Shown here: one piece after another, positions 1-9,564 of the stretch
How positions within the stretch are numbered: position 1 is the first letter of the stretch
Layout: every line of letters starts with the position of its first letter
NCBI RefSeq assembly: GCF_900101825.1
Contig: NZ_FNAG01000019.1
Span: 1 to 40,655, forward strand
Source: Aquimonas voraii
GTDB taxonomy: Bacteria > Pseudomonadota > Gammaproteobacteria > Xanthomonadales > Xanthomonadaceae
DNA: 40,655 nt
Direction: 5' to 3'
Position numbers and translations under genes: made by a program
The notes under the pieces: model-generated
What the model was told of the DNA's origin: nothing
The model's input: the letters and a program-made list of their open reading frames with translations, nothing else
The model's database searches: none

Positions 1-52
1 CGCCGATGGTAGTGTGGCATTTGCCATGTGAGAGTAGGTCATCGCCAGGGCC
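1..52 (+). rRNA. rrf: 5S ribosomal RNA, 3' end (partial)
   Basis: The first ~50 bases match the conserved 3' part of bacterial 5S rRNA: the GATGGTAGTG stretch, then GTGAGAGTAGG, then the closing strand ATCGCCAGGG that pairs with the 5' end of the molecule. The 5' part lies outside the window. A strong hairpin terminator follows within 10 bases, as expected for the last gene of an rRNA operon. The exact 3' end is uncertain by a few bases. Confidence 0.9.
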
Positions 53-60
53 TTACACCA

Positions 61-91
61 AAAGGGCCACCCCAATCGGGGTGGCCCTTTT
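61..91 (+). terminator. Rho-independent terminator of the rRNA operon
   Basis: A 13-bp perfect stem (AAAGGGCCACCCC with GGGGTGGCCCTTT) closes a 4-base loop (AATC), and the downstream arm runs into a short T stretch. It directly follows the 5S rRNA end, so it most likely ends the rRNA transcript. Confidence 0.9.
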
Positions 92-275
92 CCTTGTACG
101 CGAATGCAATGACTCGGCTGACTCCAAGCTGCACCACAGCATAGGAACCTCGGCGGCAGCGACAGATTTCGCGGGTTCCCAAGGACGGGGCCGAATCCTC
201 GAAGCGCTATTCCATAGCGGATATCTCTGGCTCTTCGGTTTATTCCCGCAACCGTACTGCAGAGCCTTCAAAGGC

Positions 276-304
276 CAAAAAGAAGCCCGCACTGGGCGGG
301 CTTC
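276..304 (-). terminator. Rho-independent terminator after the PfkB kinase gene
   Basis: Read on the minus strand, GAAGCCCGC and GCGGGCTTC form a 9-bp perfect stem with a 5-base loop (282-304), followed by TTTTT (277-281). It lies 23 bases past the stop codon of the minus-strand kinase gene. The ~185 bases between this and the rRNA terminator hold only a small hairpin (CGCTAT/ATAGCG, 205-219) and no gene that I can support. Confidence 0.88.
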
Positions 305-327
305 CTGTGCGACTGGTTTCGCCGCGC

Positions 328-1263
328 CTATTTCAAGGCGTAGCCGAACTGCTGGCGGAACTGCTCGGCGAATTCCTCATAGTCGAAGCGCTGGTTCTGC
401 GGGCCGAGATGCTCGATCTTCAGAGCTCCCATGAGTGACGCGATCCGGCCAGCAGTTGCCAAATCCATTCCGTTCATGAGTCCAAATATGAGGCCGGCTC
501 GATAGGCGTCGCCACAGCCGGTCGGGTCCACCACGCGCATCGCATTCGCGGCAGGCACATGCATCACGCCCTGACGCGTGTGCACCTCGGAGCCCTTGGG
601 CCCCCGGGTGATGATGTAGGCCTGCACCCTTTCAGAGATGTCCTTGGCGCTGAGGCCACTCTTCTCCTGAAGCAGGCTCGACTCGTAGTCATTGACCGTG
701 ACGTAGGTGGCCTGCTCGATCATCTGGCGCAGTTCCTCACCATTGAAGAGCGGCATCGCCTGGCCGGGATCGAAGATGAACGGGATCCCCAGCTCAGCGA
801 ACTCACGTGAGTTCTGCAGCATCGCCTCGTAGCCGTCCGGGCCGACGATGCCGAACTTCACTCCCGGCACATCGCGGACGTGGTTCTCGTAGGAGCGCAT
901 CATGGCGCCTGGATGGAAGGCCGTGATCTGATTGTCGTCCAGGTCCGTGGTGATGAAGGCTTGCGCGGTGAACAGGTCGTCGATCACCTTGACATGGTCG
1001 AGGCTGATGCCGCAGCCGATGAAGTGCTCCCGATAGGGGGCGAAATCCTGCCCGACGGTTGCCATCGGGATGGGGTGACCGCCAAGCAGCTTAAGGTTGT
1101 ACGCGATGTTGCCTGCGCACCCGCCGAACTCACGGCGCATACGCGGCACCAGAAAGGACACATTCAGGATATGGACCTTGTCCGGCAGGATGTGATTCTT
1201 GAACTGGTCCTGGAACACCATGATGGTGTCGTAGGCGAGCGATCCGCAGATCAGGGCAGGCAT
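328..1263 (-). CDS. PfkB-family carbohydrate/nucleoside kinase (adenosine kinase-like)
   Basis: A 311-residue kinase of the ribokinase/PfkB fold, expected to phosphorylate a sugar or nucleoside hydroxyl with ATP in the cytoplasm. The N-terminal PfkB signature is seen as GGCAGN (residues 47-52). The C-terminal signature is DPTGCGD (246-252), whose last Asp is the catalytic base in this family. The open frame runs further upstream, but the ATG at 1263 gives the normal N-terminus (MPALICGS) and normal length, with GGAG about 6 bases upstream; the extra ~98 residues look non-coding. It is transcribed alone, divergent from mreB, and ends at the terminator at 276-304. Many relatives are annotated as adenosine kinase, but the substrate cannot be read from the sequence. 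Confidence 0.9.
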   Translation of the reverse strand: MPALICGSLAYDTIMVFQDQFKNHILPDKVHILNVSFLVPRMRREFGGCAGNIAYNLKLLGGHPIPMATVGQDFAPYREHFIGCGISLDHVKVIDDLFTAQAFITTDLDDNQITAFHPGAMMRSYENHVRDVPGVKFGIVGPDGYEAMLQNSREFAELGIPFIFDPGQAMPLFNGEELRQMIEQATYVTVNDYESSLLQEKSGLSAKDISERVQAYIITRGPKGSEVHTRQGVMHVPAANAMRVVDPTGCGDAYRAGLIFGLMNGMDLATAGRIASLMGALKIEHLGPQNQRFDYEEFAEQFRQQFGYALK

Positions 1264-2681
<1,418 letters not shown>

Positions 2682-2847
2682 AAAGTGGACTTCGGTTCGG
2701 CCAGTGCAGTCGCCGCAGTCGCCAGCAGACTCTGCGGCAGCACGCTACGACGAGTGCCCGCGCGTCCATCGCGATGCGCCGGCCCTACGTCGTTCTCAAC
2801 GTAGAGCGTTCGAGCGCAGAACAGCCGGCTTCCGACGACGCGCGCAC

Positions 2848-3747
2848 GTGAATTACAACCCCCGCCAGGCTCCCGGTCTTTTTGCCGACACCGGCGTGGG
2901 GCCTATCCGACTGCTGATTTATCTGCTGGCCGCCGTGGGTCTGATGGTGGCTGATCACCGAACCGCCCTGCTGGAGCAGGCGCGCGCTCACGCCGTTGCC
3001 TTGGTGCAGCCGATCTACCTGCTCGCCGGCCTGCCCTCGCGCGCTGTGGGCGCCGCCTCCGATCTGCTTGCATCGCGCGAGCGCCTGCAACAAGAGCGCG
3101 ATGCATTCCAGCGCCGGCTGCTGGTTGCCGAAGCCCGCCTCAGTCGCCTGCAGGCCGTGCAGATCGAGAATCTGCGCCTTCGCGAATTGTTGAATGGCAC
3201 GCGCGGGCTCCAGCTCAGCGTGCAAATGGCCTCCGTGCTGGACGTCGATCTCGACCCCTTCCGCCATCGGATCGTGCTTGATGCCGGCGCCCAGCGTGGC
3301 GCGCGGGAGGGGCTCGCGCTGATCGACGCAGGGGGCGTGGTCGGTCAAATCCTCGAGGTCTCGTCCTTCACCTCCACCGCGCTGCTGATTTCAGACCCCA
3401 ACCATAGCGTCCCCGTGCAGGTGGTCCGCACCGGCCTGCGCACGATCGCCTACGGCACCGGCCGCACCGATGAGCTGGTCCTTCCCAATATCCCGCAGAG
3501 TGCGGATCTCGTTGTCGGCGATCAGCTCGTCACCTCCGGCATCGGCGGGCGCTTTCCCGCTGGCCTCGCAGTAGGTGAAGTGACCGCGATCAGCGCTGAT
3601 GACACTCGGCTGTTTCTGGTCGCCAGTGCACGGCCGGCGGCGCGCCTGGATCGCAGCGGCGAGGTGCTGCTGTTGTCGATGAGCGAATCGCTGCCTGATT
3701 TCGGTCCGCCGATCGAACTGATGTCGCCGCCGCCGGAGGTGCCTTGA
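2848..3747 (+). CDS. mreC: Rod-shape-determining protein MreC
   Basis: A 299-residue inner-membrane protein with a periplasmic C-terminal part that links MreB to PBP2 in the rod complex. A single membrane segment (about residues 15-33, LLIYLLAAVGLMVADHR) is followed by a coiled coil (about 70-115, rich in ERLQQERD-type heptads) and the beta-rich MreC domain. The frame stays open to 2704, but the upstream part (many Arg, no homology) looks non-coding. GTG at 2848 gives the usual N-terminus; its ribosome-binding site is weak. The stop codon shares one base with the mreD start (TGATG), indicating translational coupling. Confidence 0.95.
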   Translation: MNYNPRQAPGLFADTGVGPIRLLIYLLAAVGLMVADHRTALLEQARAHAVALVQPIYLLAGLPSRAVGAASDLLASRERLQQERDAFQRRLLVAEARLSRLQAVQIENLRLRELLNGTRGLQLSVQMASVLDVDLDPFRHRIVLDAGAQRGAREGLALIDAGGVVGQILEVSSFTSTALLISDPNHSVPVQVVRTGLRTIAYGTGRTDELVLPNIPQSADLVVGDQLVTSGIGGRFPAGLAVGEVTAISADDTRLFLVASARPAARLDRSGEVLLLSMSESLPDFGPPIELMSPPPEVP

Positions 3748-4232
3748 TGCGCCTGCGCAACTTCGCCCTGTTCCCAGCCTCGCTCCTCGTCGCCCTGCTG
3801 CTGGGTCTGCTTCCCATTCCGGTTGAACTCGCAGGGTTCAAGCCCTTCTGGCTGGCCCTTGTCATCTGTTACTGGTTGCTCGAAGCCCCCGAGCGGGTCG
3901 GGCTCGGCGTGGCCTTTGCCATCGGGCTGGTCGCCGATGTGGTGCATGGCAGCCTGTTGGGCGAGCACGCCCTGCGTCTCTGCATGTTGGCCTTCATTGT
4001 CCTGCGCTTCCGCCCCCGCCTGCGTTTCTTCACCCTTTGGCAGCAGGCCTTGGCGGTGGGAGCCATGCTGTTGAATGATCGCGTGGTCGTGTTGATGATC
4101 CGCGGCTTCAGCGGAGAAGCCATGCCGCCGCTCGACTACTGGCTGTCGCCGCTGGTGGGCCTCGCGCTCTGGCCCTGGCTTTTCCTTGTCCTCGATGGGC
4201 TGCGGCTGCGCGCCCGCCAGCGGGGCGATTGA
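3747..4232 (+). CDS. mreD: Rod-shape-determining protein MreD
   Basis: A 161-residue polytopic inner-membrane protein, almost entirely hydrophobic with about five membrane segments, belonging to the rod complex with MreC, PBP2 and RodA. The ATG at 3747 overlaps the mreC stop by one base and has a good GGAGG at 3735-3739. A TTG codon just before it is a less likely start. The stop codon lies 3 bases before the mrdA start. Identification rests on composition, length (typical about 160) and position between mreC and mrdA. Confidence 0.93.
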   Translation: MRLRNFALFPASLLVALLLGLLPIPVELAGFKPFWLALVICYWLLEAPERVGLGVAFAIGLVADVVHGSLLGEHALRLCMLAFIVLRFRPRLRFFTLWQQALAVGAMLLNDRVVVLMIRGFSGEAMPPLDYWLSPLVGLALWPWLFLVLDGLRLRARQRGD

Positions 4233-4234
4233 GC

Positions 4235-6088
4235 ATGCGTGGCGTACGTCGCCTGCGGGATGCCGCGGCCGAGGCCCGACTGTTCCGGTCGCGCGCCGCG
4301 ATTGCCTTCGTGCTGGCGCTGGTGGTTCTGGCGGCGCTGGGTACGCGATTCGCCCATCTACAGGTCGTCAGGCACGAGGAGTACGCCACCGAATCGGAGG
4401 CGAACCGCATCCGCTCCCGGCCGATCGTGCCGGCGCGCGGCCTGATCTACGACCGTGCCGGTCGACTGCTGGCTGACAACGTGCCTGCCTACCGGCTTGA
4501 ACTCGTCCCCGAACAGGTCGAGGATCTCGACGCGACGCTGCGGTCGCTGACCGAACTGCTGCAGCTGACGGAGGAGGATCTGCAGAGCTTCGAGGCTGAT
4601 CGGCTGTCGAAGCGCCGTTTCCAGGCGGTGCCCTTGAAGCTGCGACTCAGCGAATCGGAGGTGGCGCGCTTCGCAGTGCGCAGGCACGAGTTCCCTGGCG
4701 TCGATGTGGTTCCCTATCTCACCCGGCGCTATCCCTACGGCGAACTGCTCGCCCACGTCATCGGCTACGTCGGGCGCATTGATGCCCAGGATCAGGAAAT
4801 CCTCGACCCCGCGCGCTATCGCGGGGCAACCCATGTCGGAAAGTCGGGCATCGAACGCTTCTACGAGAGCCGCCTGCATGGGCAGGTTGGCATCGAGCGG
4901 GTCGAGATCAATGCCGAGGGCCGCACCCTGCGCGTGCTGGAGCGCCAGGCGGCGGAGTCCGGCGAGCATCTCTACCTGAGCCTCGACCTCGAACTGCAGC
5001 AGGCGGCGGTGTCAGCCTTCGCGGGACAGTCGGGTGCGGCGGTCGCGATGGATCCGCGGACCGGCGAAGTGCTGGCGATGGTCAGCCTGCCGAGTTATGA
5101 CCCCAATCCCTTCGTCAACGGCATCGGTCGCGCTGCCTATGCCGATTTGCTCAACGCTCCCTCGCGACCCCTGTTCAACAGGGTGCTGTTGGGTGGCTAC
5201 GAGCCGGGCTCGACCCTGAAACCCTTCATCGGACTCGCCGGACTTGAGCTCGGCTTGCGTCGCCCGAGCGACACGGTGTTCTCCAGTGGAGCCTTCCGCC
5301 TGCCGGGCCAGGAGCGCGAGTACCGCGACTGGCGACGCGGAGGCCACGGCACCATCGATCTGCGCGAGTCGCTGGCGCAGTCGGTCAATACGTACTACTA
5401 CCAACTCGCCCTCGACCTCGGCATCGAGCGTCTGACCGGCTATGTCGCCCAGTTCGGCTTTGGTGCGCCGACGGGCATCGATCTGATCGGCGAGTCCAGC
5501 GGCATTCTGCCCACGCCGGCCTGGAAACGTGCCGCGCGCAACCAGCCCTGGTATCCGGGCGAGACCGTCATCGCCGGCATCGGCCAGGGCTTCTGGGTGA
5601 CCACACCGCTGCAGCTCGCCTACGCCACGGCCATCCTGGCCGCCGGTGGCGAGCGTCATCCCCCGCACCTCTTGCGCTCCGCACAGGCGGGGTTCGATGC
5701 CGAGATCGTGCAGGTCGACGTTCCACCGCTGGGGCCGCCGCTGTCGATCCGCCCCGACCACCTAGAGGCGGTGGTCGAGGGGATGGAGGCGGTGATGCAC
5801 GGCCCGACAGGAACCGCGCGGGCGATGGGCGAGGGCCTGTCCTACCGGATCGCCAGCAAGACCGGCACGGCCCAGCGCGTCAGCCGCAGCGGCGCCACCG
5901 ATGTCGATCCCTCGCGGCTGACCGCGAACCAGCGCAACCAGGCCCTGTTCATCGCCTTCGCACCCGCCAGTGAACCGACCATCGCGCTTGCCCTGGTGAT
6001 CGAAGCCGGTGGCTCGGGTACGCGCGCCGCCGCACCCGTGGCGCGGCAGATCCTCGATGCATGGATCCTGCGCGAGGCGGCACCGTGA
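4235..6088 (+). CDS. mrdA: Penicillin-binding protein 2 (peptidoglycan D,D-transpeptidase)
   Basis: A 617-residue class B penicillin-binding protein that crosslinks lateral-wall peptidoglycan in the periplasm with RodA as partner glycosyltransferase. An N-terminal membrane anchor (about 25-45) is followed by the dimerisation/pedestal domain with PARGLIYDRAG. The transpeptidase motifs are all present: STLK with nucleophile Ser326, SVN at 383-385 and KTG at 542-544. E. coli PBP2 uses Ser330, so spacing is conserved. ATG 4235 lies 3 bases past the mreD stop; TTG 4229, overlapping that stop, is an alternative start. The 3' end overlaps rodA by 4 bases (GTGA). Confidence 0.97.
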   Translation: MRGVRRLRDAAAEARLFRSRAAIAFVLALVVLAALGTRFAHLQVVRHEEYATESEANRIRSRPIVPARGLIYDRAGRLLADNVPAYRLELVPEQVEDLDATLRSLTELLQLTEEDLQSFEADRLSKRRFQAVPLKLRLSESEVARFAVRRHEFPGVDVVPYLTRRYPYGELLAHVIGYVGRIDAQDQEILDPARYRGATHVGKSGIERFYESRLHGQVGIERVEINAEGRTLRVLERQAAESGEHLYLSLDLELQQAAVSAFAGQSGAAVAMDPRTGEVLAMVSLPSYDPNPFVNGIGRAAYADLLNAPSRPLFNRVLLGGYEPGSTLKPFIGLAGLELGLRRPSDTVFSSGAFRLPGQEREYRDWRRGGHGTIDLRESLAQSVNTYYYQLALDLGIERLTGYVAQFGFGAPTGIDLIGESSGILPTPAWKRAARNQPWYPGETVIAGIGQGFWVTTPLQLAYATAILAAGGERHPPHLLRSAQAGFDAEIVQVDVPPLGPPLSIRPDHLEAVVEGMEAVMHGPTGTARAMGEGLSYRIASKTGTAQRVSRSGATDVDPSRLTANQRNQALFIAFAPASEPTIALALVIEAGGSGTRAAAPVARQILDAWILREAAP

Positions 6089-7194
6089 ACCGCCCTCTGC
6101 GTCCCATGGGAGGGATACTGGGCGCGTTCGTGCCGCGGCTCGACCTGCCGCTGCTGGCGGGCCTGCTGGCCTTGTCCGCGGCCGGACTGCTGACCCTGCA
6201 CAGCGCCACGCATGGCAATCCCCAGCTGTTCATGGCGCAAGCCCTGCGTTTTGCGGTCGGCTTCGGCGCGCTCTGGCTGATCGCGCTGGTGCCACCCCAG
6301 CAGCTGCGCCTGTGGACGCCATGGCTGTTCGCGCTCAGCCTGCTGTTGCTGCTGCTCGTACCGGTGCTTGGCACCGGCCGCAGCGGTCGCCACTGGCTTA
6401 ACCTGGGTGTGTTCTACCTGCAGCCGGCGGAGCTGGTGAAGCTCACCCTGCCGATGGCGGTGGCCGCCTTCCTGCACGGGCAGTCGCTGCCGCCGCGCTG
6501 GAGCAGCCTGCTGGTCTGCGCGCCCATCATCGGCGTGCCGGCCGCACTGATCGCCATCCAGCCGGATCTTGGCGGCGCGGTCACGGTCGCGGCCTCGGGC
6601 TGCTTCGTGATCTTCTTCGCCGGCCTCGCCTGGTCGCGGATTGCGCTGTTCGCCGGCCTCGGCCTGGTGGCGGCGCCCGTGGGCTGGTTCTTCCTCAAGG
6701 ACTACCAGCGCGCCCGCCTGACCACCTTTCTTGATCCCGAGAGTGATCCCTTGGGCTCGGGCTGGAACATCATCCAGTCGAAAATCGCGGTCGGTTCGGG
6801 CGGCGTGTTCGGCAAGGGCTGGGGCGAGGGCACGCAGTCGCGGCTCGACTTCCTGCCCGAACACACGACCGACTTCATCTTCTCGGTGTTCGCCGAGGAG
6901 TTCGGTCTGGTCGGCGTGGCCGGCATGCTGCTGCTGTTCGCCTTCATCATTGGCCGCAGCCTGTGGATCGTGGCGCAGTCCCGCGACACCTTCGCGCGAC
7001 TGGTCGGCAGCGCGCTGGCGATGACCTTCTTCCTGTTCGTCGTGCTGAACAGCGGCATGATCTCGGGCGTGCTGCCCGTGGTCGGTGTGCCCATGCCGCT
7101 GATGAGCTACGGCGGCACCTCGGCCGTTTCCCTGCTGGCCGGCTTCGGAATCATCATGTCGGTCAACGCGCATCGCCGGTTCATGGGGGAATGA
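6085..7194 (+). CDS. mrdB: Rod-shape peptidoglycan glycosyltransferase RodA
   Basis: A 369-residue SEDS-family polytopic membrane enzyme that polymerises lipid II glycan strands and is paired with PBP2. About ten hydrophobic segments are visible. SEDS landmarks include GRHWLNLG, LQPAELVKL, a QSKIAVGSGG..GKG loop, FLPEHTTDFIFSV, and the C-terminal PLMSYGGTSAVSLL. The GTG at 6085 overlaps the mrdA stop as GTGA, implying translational coupling; ATG 6106 would give a protein 7 residues shorter. It is the last gene of the rod cluster. The 77 bases before the next gene hold a possible -10 (TAGCCT, 7241-7246) but no clear terminator. Confidence 0.96.
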   Translation: MNRPLRPMGGILGAFVPRLDLPLLAGLLALSAAGLLTLHSATHGNPQLFMAQALRFAVGFGALWLIALVPPQQLRLWTPWLFALSLLLLLLVPVLGTGRSGRHWLNLGVFYLQPAELVKLTLPMAVAAFLHGQSLPPRWSSLLVCAPIIGVPAALIAIQPDLGGAVTVAASGCFVIFFAGLAWSRIALFAGLGLVAAPVGWFFLKDYQRARLTTFLDPESDPLGSGWNIIQSKIAVGSGGVFGKGWGEGTQSRLDFLPEHTTDFIFSVFAEEFGLVGVAGMLLLFAFIIGRSLWIVAQSRDTFARLVGSALAMTFFLFVVLNSGMISGVLPVVGVPMPLMSYGGTSAVSLLAGFGIIMSVNAHRRFMGE

Positions 7195-7271
7195 GCCGGC
7201 CTCGTGACTTCAAGCCCTGCACCGCGCTGGCGCCCCCGCCTAGCCTTGTCGAAACACCACCGGAGACCCGC

Positions 7272-9446
7272 ATGACCTCGCGATCCCGTCCCACTCGCGG
7301 CCTGCTTGCCGCGACACTTGCTTCGCTGCTCCTCGCCGGCTGCGGCGGCAGCGCCCCTGAACCCGCTGCCGCGCCGGCAGAACCCGCCAAGACCGAGGAG
7401 ACCCGCGTGGCTGCAGCCGAAGACCCCTACCTCTGGCTGGAGGACGTTGAGGGCGAAAAGGCGCTCGACTGGGTGCGCGCGCAGAACGCTGCGTCCAAGG
7501 ATTCGCTGGAGAGCCTCGAAGGCTTCGCCCAGCTGCGTGACGACCTGCGCGCGATCCTCGACTCCAACGACAAGATTCCCTTCGTCCGCGAGATGGGCGG
7601 CTACCTGTACAACTTCTGGCAGGACGCCAACAACCCGCGCGGGCTGTGGCGCCGCACTACGTTGGACAGCTACCGCTCGGCCGCGCCGCAGTGGGAAGTG
7701 ATCCTCGACCTTGATGCGCTGAACAAGGCCGAGGGCGAGAACTGGGTGTGGGCGGGTGCCGACTGCCTGCGTCCGGAGTACACGCGCTGTCTGCTGTCCC
7801 TGTCGCGCGGTGGTGCCGATGCCAACGTCACCCGCGAGTTCGATGTCGCGACCAAGTCCTTCGTCGAGGGTGGCTTCTTCCGTCCCGAGGCCAAGGGCGG
7901 CATGGGCTGGATCGACCTCGACACGGTCTTCGTCTACACCGATTTCGGCGACGGCTCGATGACCAGCTCGGGCTATCCGCGCATCGCCAAGCGCTGGAAG
8001 CGCGGCACCGAGCTCGCCAGCGCCGAGACCGTGTACGAAGGTCAGGCCGATGACATGTACATCGCCGCCAGCCACGACGACACCCCCGGCTACGAGCGCA
8101 GCTTCGTCTCGCGCACGCTGGCCTTCTACAACGACGAGCTTTACCTCATCGGCGACGGCGGCACGCTGACCAGGATCGACGCGCCCAACAGCGCCAACAA
8201 ATCGGTGCACAAGGACTGGCTGCTGCTGGAACTGCGCGAGCCGCTGACCGTGGCCGAGATCACCTTCGCCGCGGGCAGCCTGCTGGCGGCCAAGCTCGAT
8301 GCCTTCCTCGCTGGCGAGCGCCGCTTCACCGTGCTTTTCGAGCCGAGCGACACGACCTCGCTGGCGGGCTACAGCTTCACCGCCAACCACCTCGTGCTTA
8401 ACGTGCTGGAGGACGTCAAGAACCGCCTGAGCGTGCTGACGCCCGCGGCCGAAGCGGGCCAGCCCTGGGCCTCGCAGCCGCTGCCCGGAGCGCCGGCTTT
8501 CGGCACGGTGTCGGTCAGCGCCTATGACGAGGAGAAGTCGGACCTGGTGTGGATGACCAGCACCGACTACCTCACCCCGACCACGCTCTACCTCGGCGAG
8601 CTGCTGGGCGAGAAGGCCAAGCTGAAGGAGATGCCGTCCTTCTTCGACAAGGAAGGCCTTGAGATCACCCAGGGCTTCGCGACCAGCGACGACGGCACCC
8701 GCGTTCCCTACTTCATGGTGGCGCGCAAGGGCATGGAGCGTAACGGCAAGAACCCGACCCTGCTGTATGGCTACGGCGGCTTCGAGATTTCGCTGACGCC
8801 CGGCTACTCGGGAGCGGTCGGTCGCGCCTGGCTGCAGGACGGCGGCGTCTACGTGGTCGCCAACATCCGCGGCGGCGGCGAGTACGGCCCGCGCTGGCAC
8901 CAGGCCGCGCTGAAGGCCAACCGCAACAAGGCCTACGAGGACTTCGCGGCGGTCGCCAAGGAACTCATCGCCCAGAACATCACCGCGCCGGCCCACCTCG
9001 GCATGCAGGGCGGCAGCAACGGCGGCCTGCTGATGGGCAACATGACCGTGATGTACCCCGAGCTGTTCGGCGCGGTGGTCTGCCAGGTGCCTCTGCTCGA
9101 CATGAAGCGCTACCACCTGCTGCTGGCGGGCGCCTCCTGGATGGCCGAGTACGGCAACCCCGACACCGCCGACTGGGAGTTCCTGCAGAAGTACTCGCCC
9201 TACCAGAACGTCAAGGCCGACGCGAAGTACCCGCCGGTGCTGTTCACCACCTCGACCCGCGATGACCGCGTGCATCCGGGCCACGCCCGCAAGATGTTCG
9301 CGCGCATGCAGGAGCAGGGCCACAGCGTCGCCTACTACGAGAACATCGAAGGCGGCCATGGCGGCGCGGCCGACAACGGCCAGCGCGCCTACATGCAGGC
9401 GATTGCCTACAGTTTCCTGCGTCAGCACCTGTTCCCCAAAGGCTGA
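7272..9446 (+). CDS. Prolyl oligopeptidase family S9 lipoprotein
   Basis: A 724-residue serine peptidase of family S9A, expected to cut short peptides after proline in the periplasm. The N-terminus is a lipoprotein signal with lipobox LLAGC (Cys near residue 24), then an Ala/Pro/Glu-rich linker, a seven-bladed propeller domain from PYLWLEDVEGEKALDW onward, and a C-terminal alpha/beta hydrolase domain. The catalytic triad is visible: Ser582 in GGSNGG, the DDRV Asp pair (664-665), and His696 in EGGHGG. ATG 7272 has GGAGA 7 bases upstream. It is followed by a second S9 peptidase of nearly equal length with a different linker and motifs, so this is an old pair rather than a recent duplication. 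Confidence 0.95.
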   Translation: MTSRSRPTRGLLAATLASLLLAGCGGSAPEPAAAPAEPAKTEETRVAAAEDPYLWLEDVEGEKALDWVRAQNAASKDSLESLEGFAQLRDDLRAILDSNDKIPFVREMGGYLYNFWQDANNPRGLWRRTTLDSYRSAAPQWEVILDLDALNKAEGENWVWAGADCLRPEYTRCLLSLSRGGADANVTREFDVATKSFVEGGFFRPEAKGGMGWIDLDTVFVYTDFGDGSMTSSGYPRIAKRWKRGTELASAETVYEGQADDMYIAASHDDTPGYERSFVSRTLAFYNDELYLIGDGGTLTRIDAPNSANKSVHKDWLLLELREPLTVAEITFAAGSLLAAKLDAFLAGERRFTVLFEPSDTTSLAGYSFTANHLVLNVLEDVKNRLSVLTPAAEAGQPWASQPLPGAPAFGTVSVSAYDEEKSDLVWMTSTDYLTPTTLYLGELLGEKAKLKEMPSFFDKEGLEITQGFATSDDGTRVPYFMVARKGMERNGKNPTLLYGYGGFEISLTPGYSGAVGRAWLQDGGVYVVANIRGGGEYGPRWHQAALKANRNKAYEDFAAVAKELIAQNITAPAHLGMQGGSNGGLLMGNMTVMYPELFGAVVCQVPLLDMKRYHLLLAGASWMAEYGNPDTADWEFLQKYSPYQNVKADAKYPPVLFTTSTRDDRVHPGHARKMFARMQEQGHSVAYYENIEGGHGGAADNGQRAYMQAIAYSFLRQHLFPKG

Positions 9447-9458
9447 TCTCGTTTGTCC

Positions 9459-9543
9459 CGCAGCCGGCGTAGACTCCGTCGGCTGCGGCGAACGTTCGCC
9501 CCAGAACCCACATCCGACCCCGGTCTGCAGGCGCAGGCCGGGG
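9459..9543 (+). other. Two hairpins between the tandem peptidase genes
   Basis: The 118-base gap holds two inverted repeats. CGCAGCCG (9459-9466) pairs with CGGCTGCG (9480-9487) across a 13-base loop. ACCCCGGTCTGC pairs with GCAGGCCGGGGT with one G-T mismatch near 9515-9543. Neither is followed by a T run, so they are not classic terminators. A possible -10 (TAGACT) lies in the first loop. They may give processing or partial termination between the genes, but this is inference. Confidence 0.35.
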
Positions 9544-9564
9544 TTCTGCATGGAAGGAGACCCC

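Noticed and set aside
53-434. ORFs spanning the rRNA and kinase terminators
   Set aside because: They cross two strong terminators and encode no recognisable protein.
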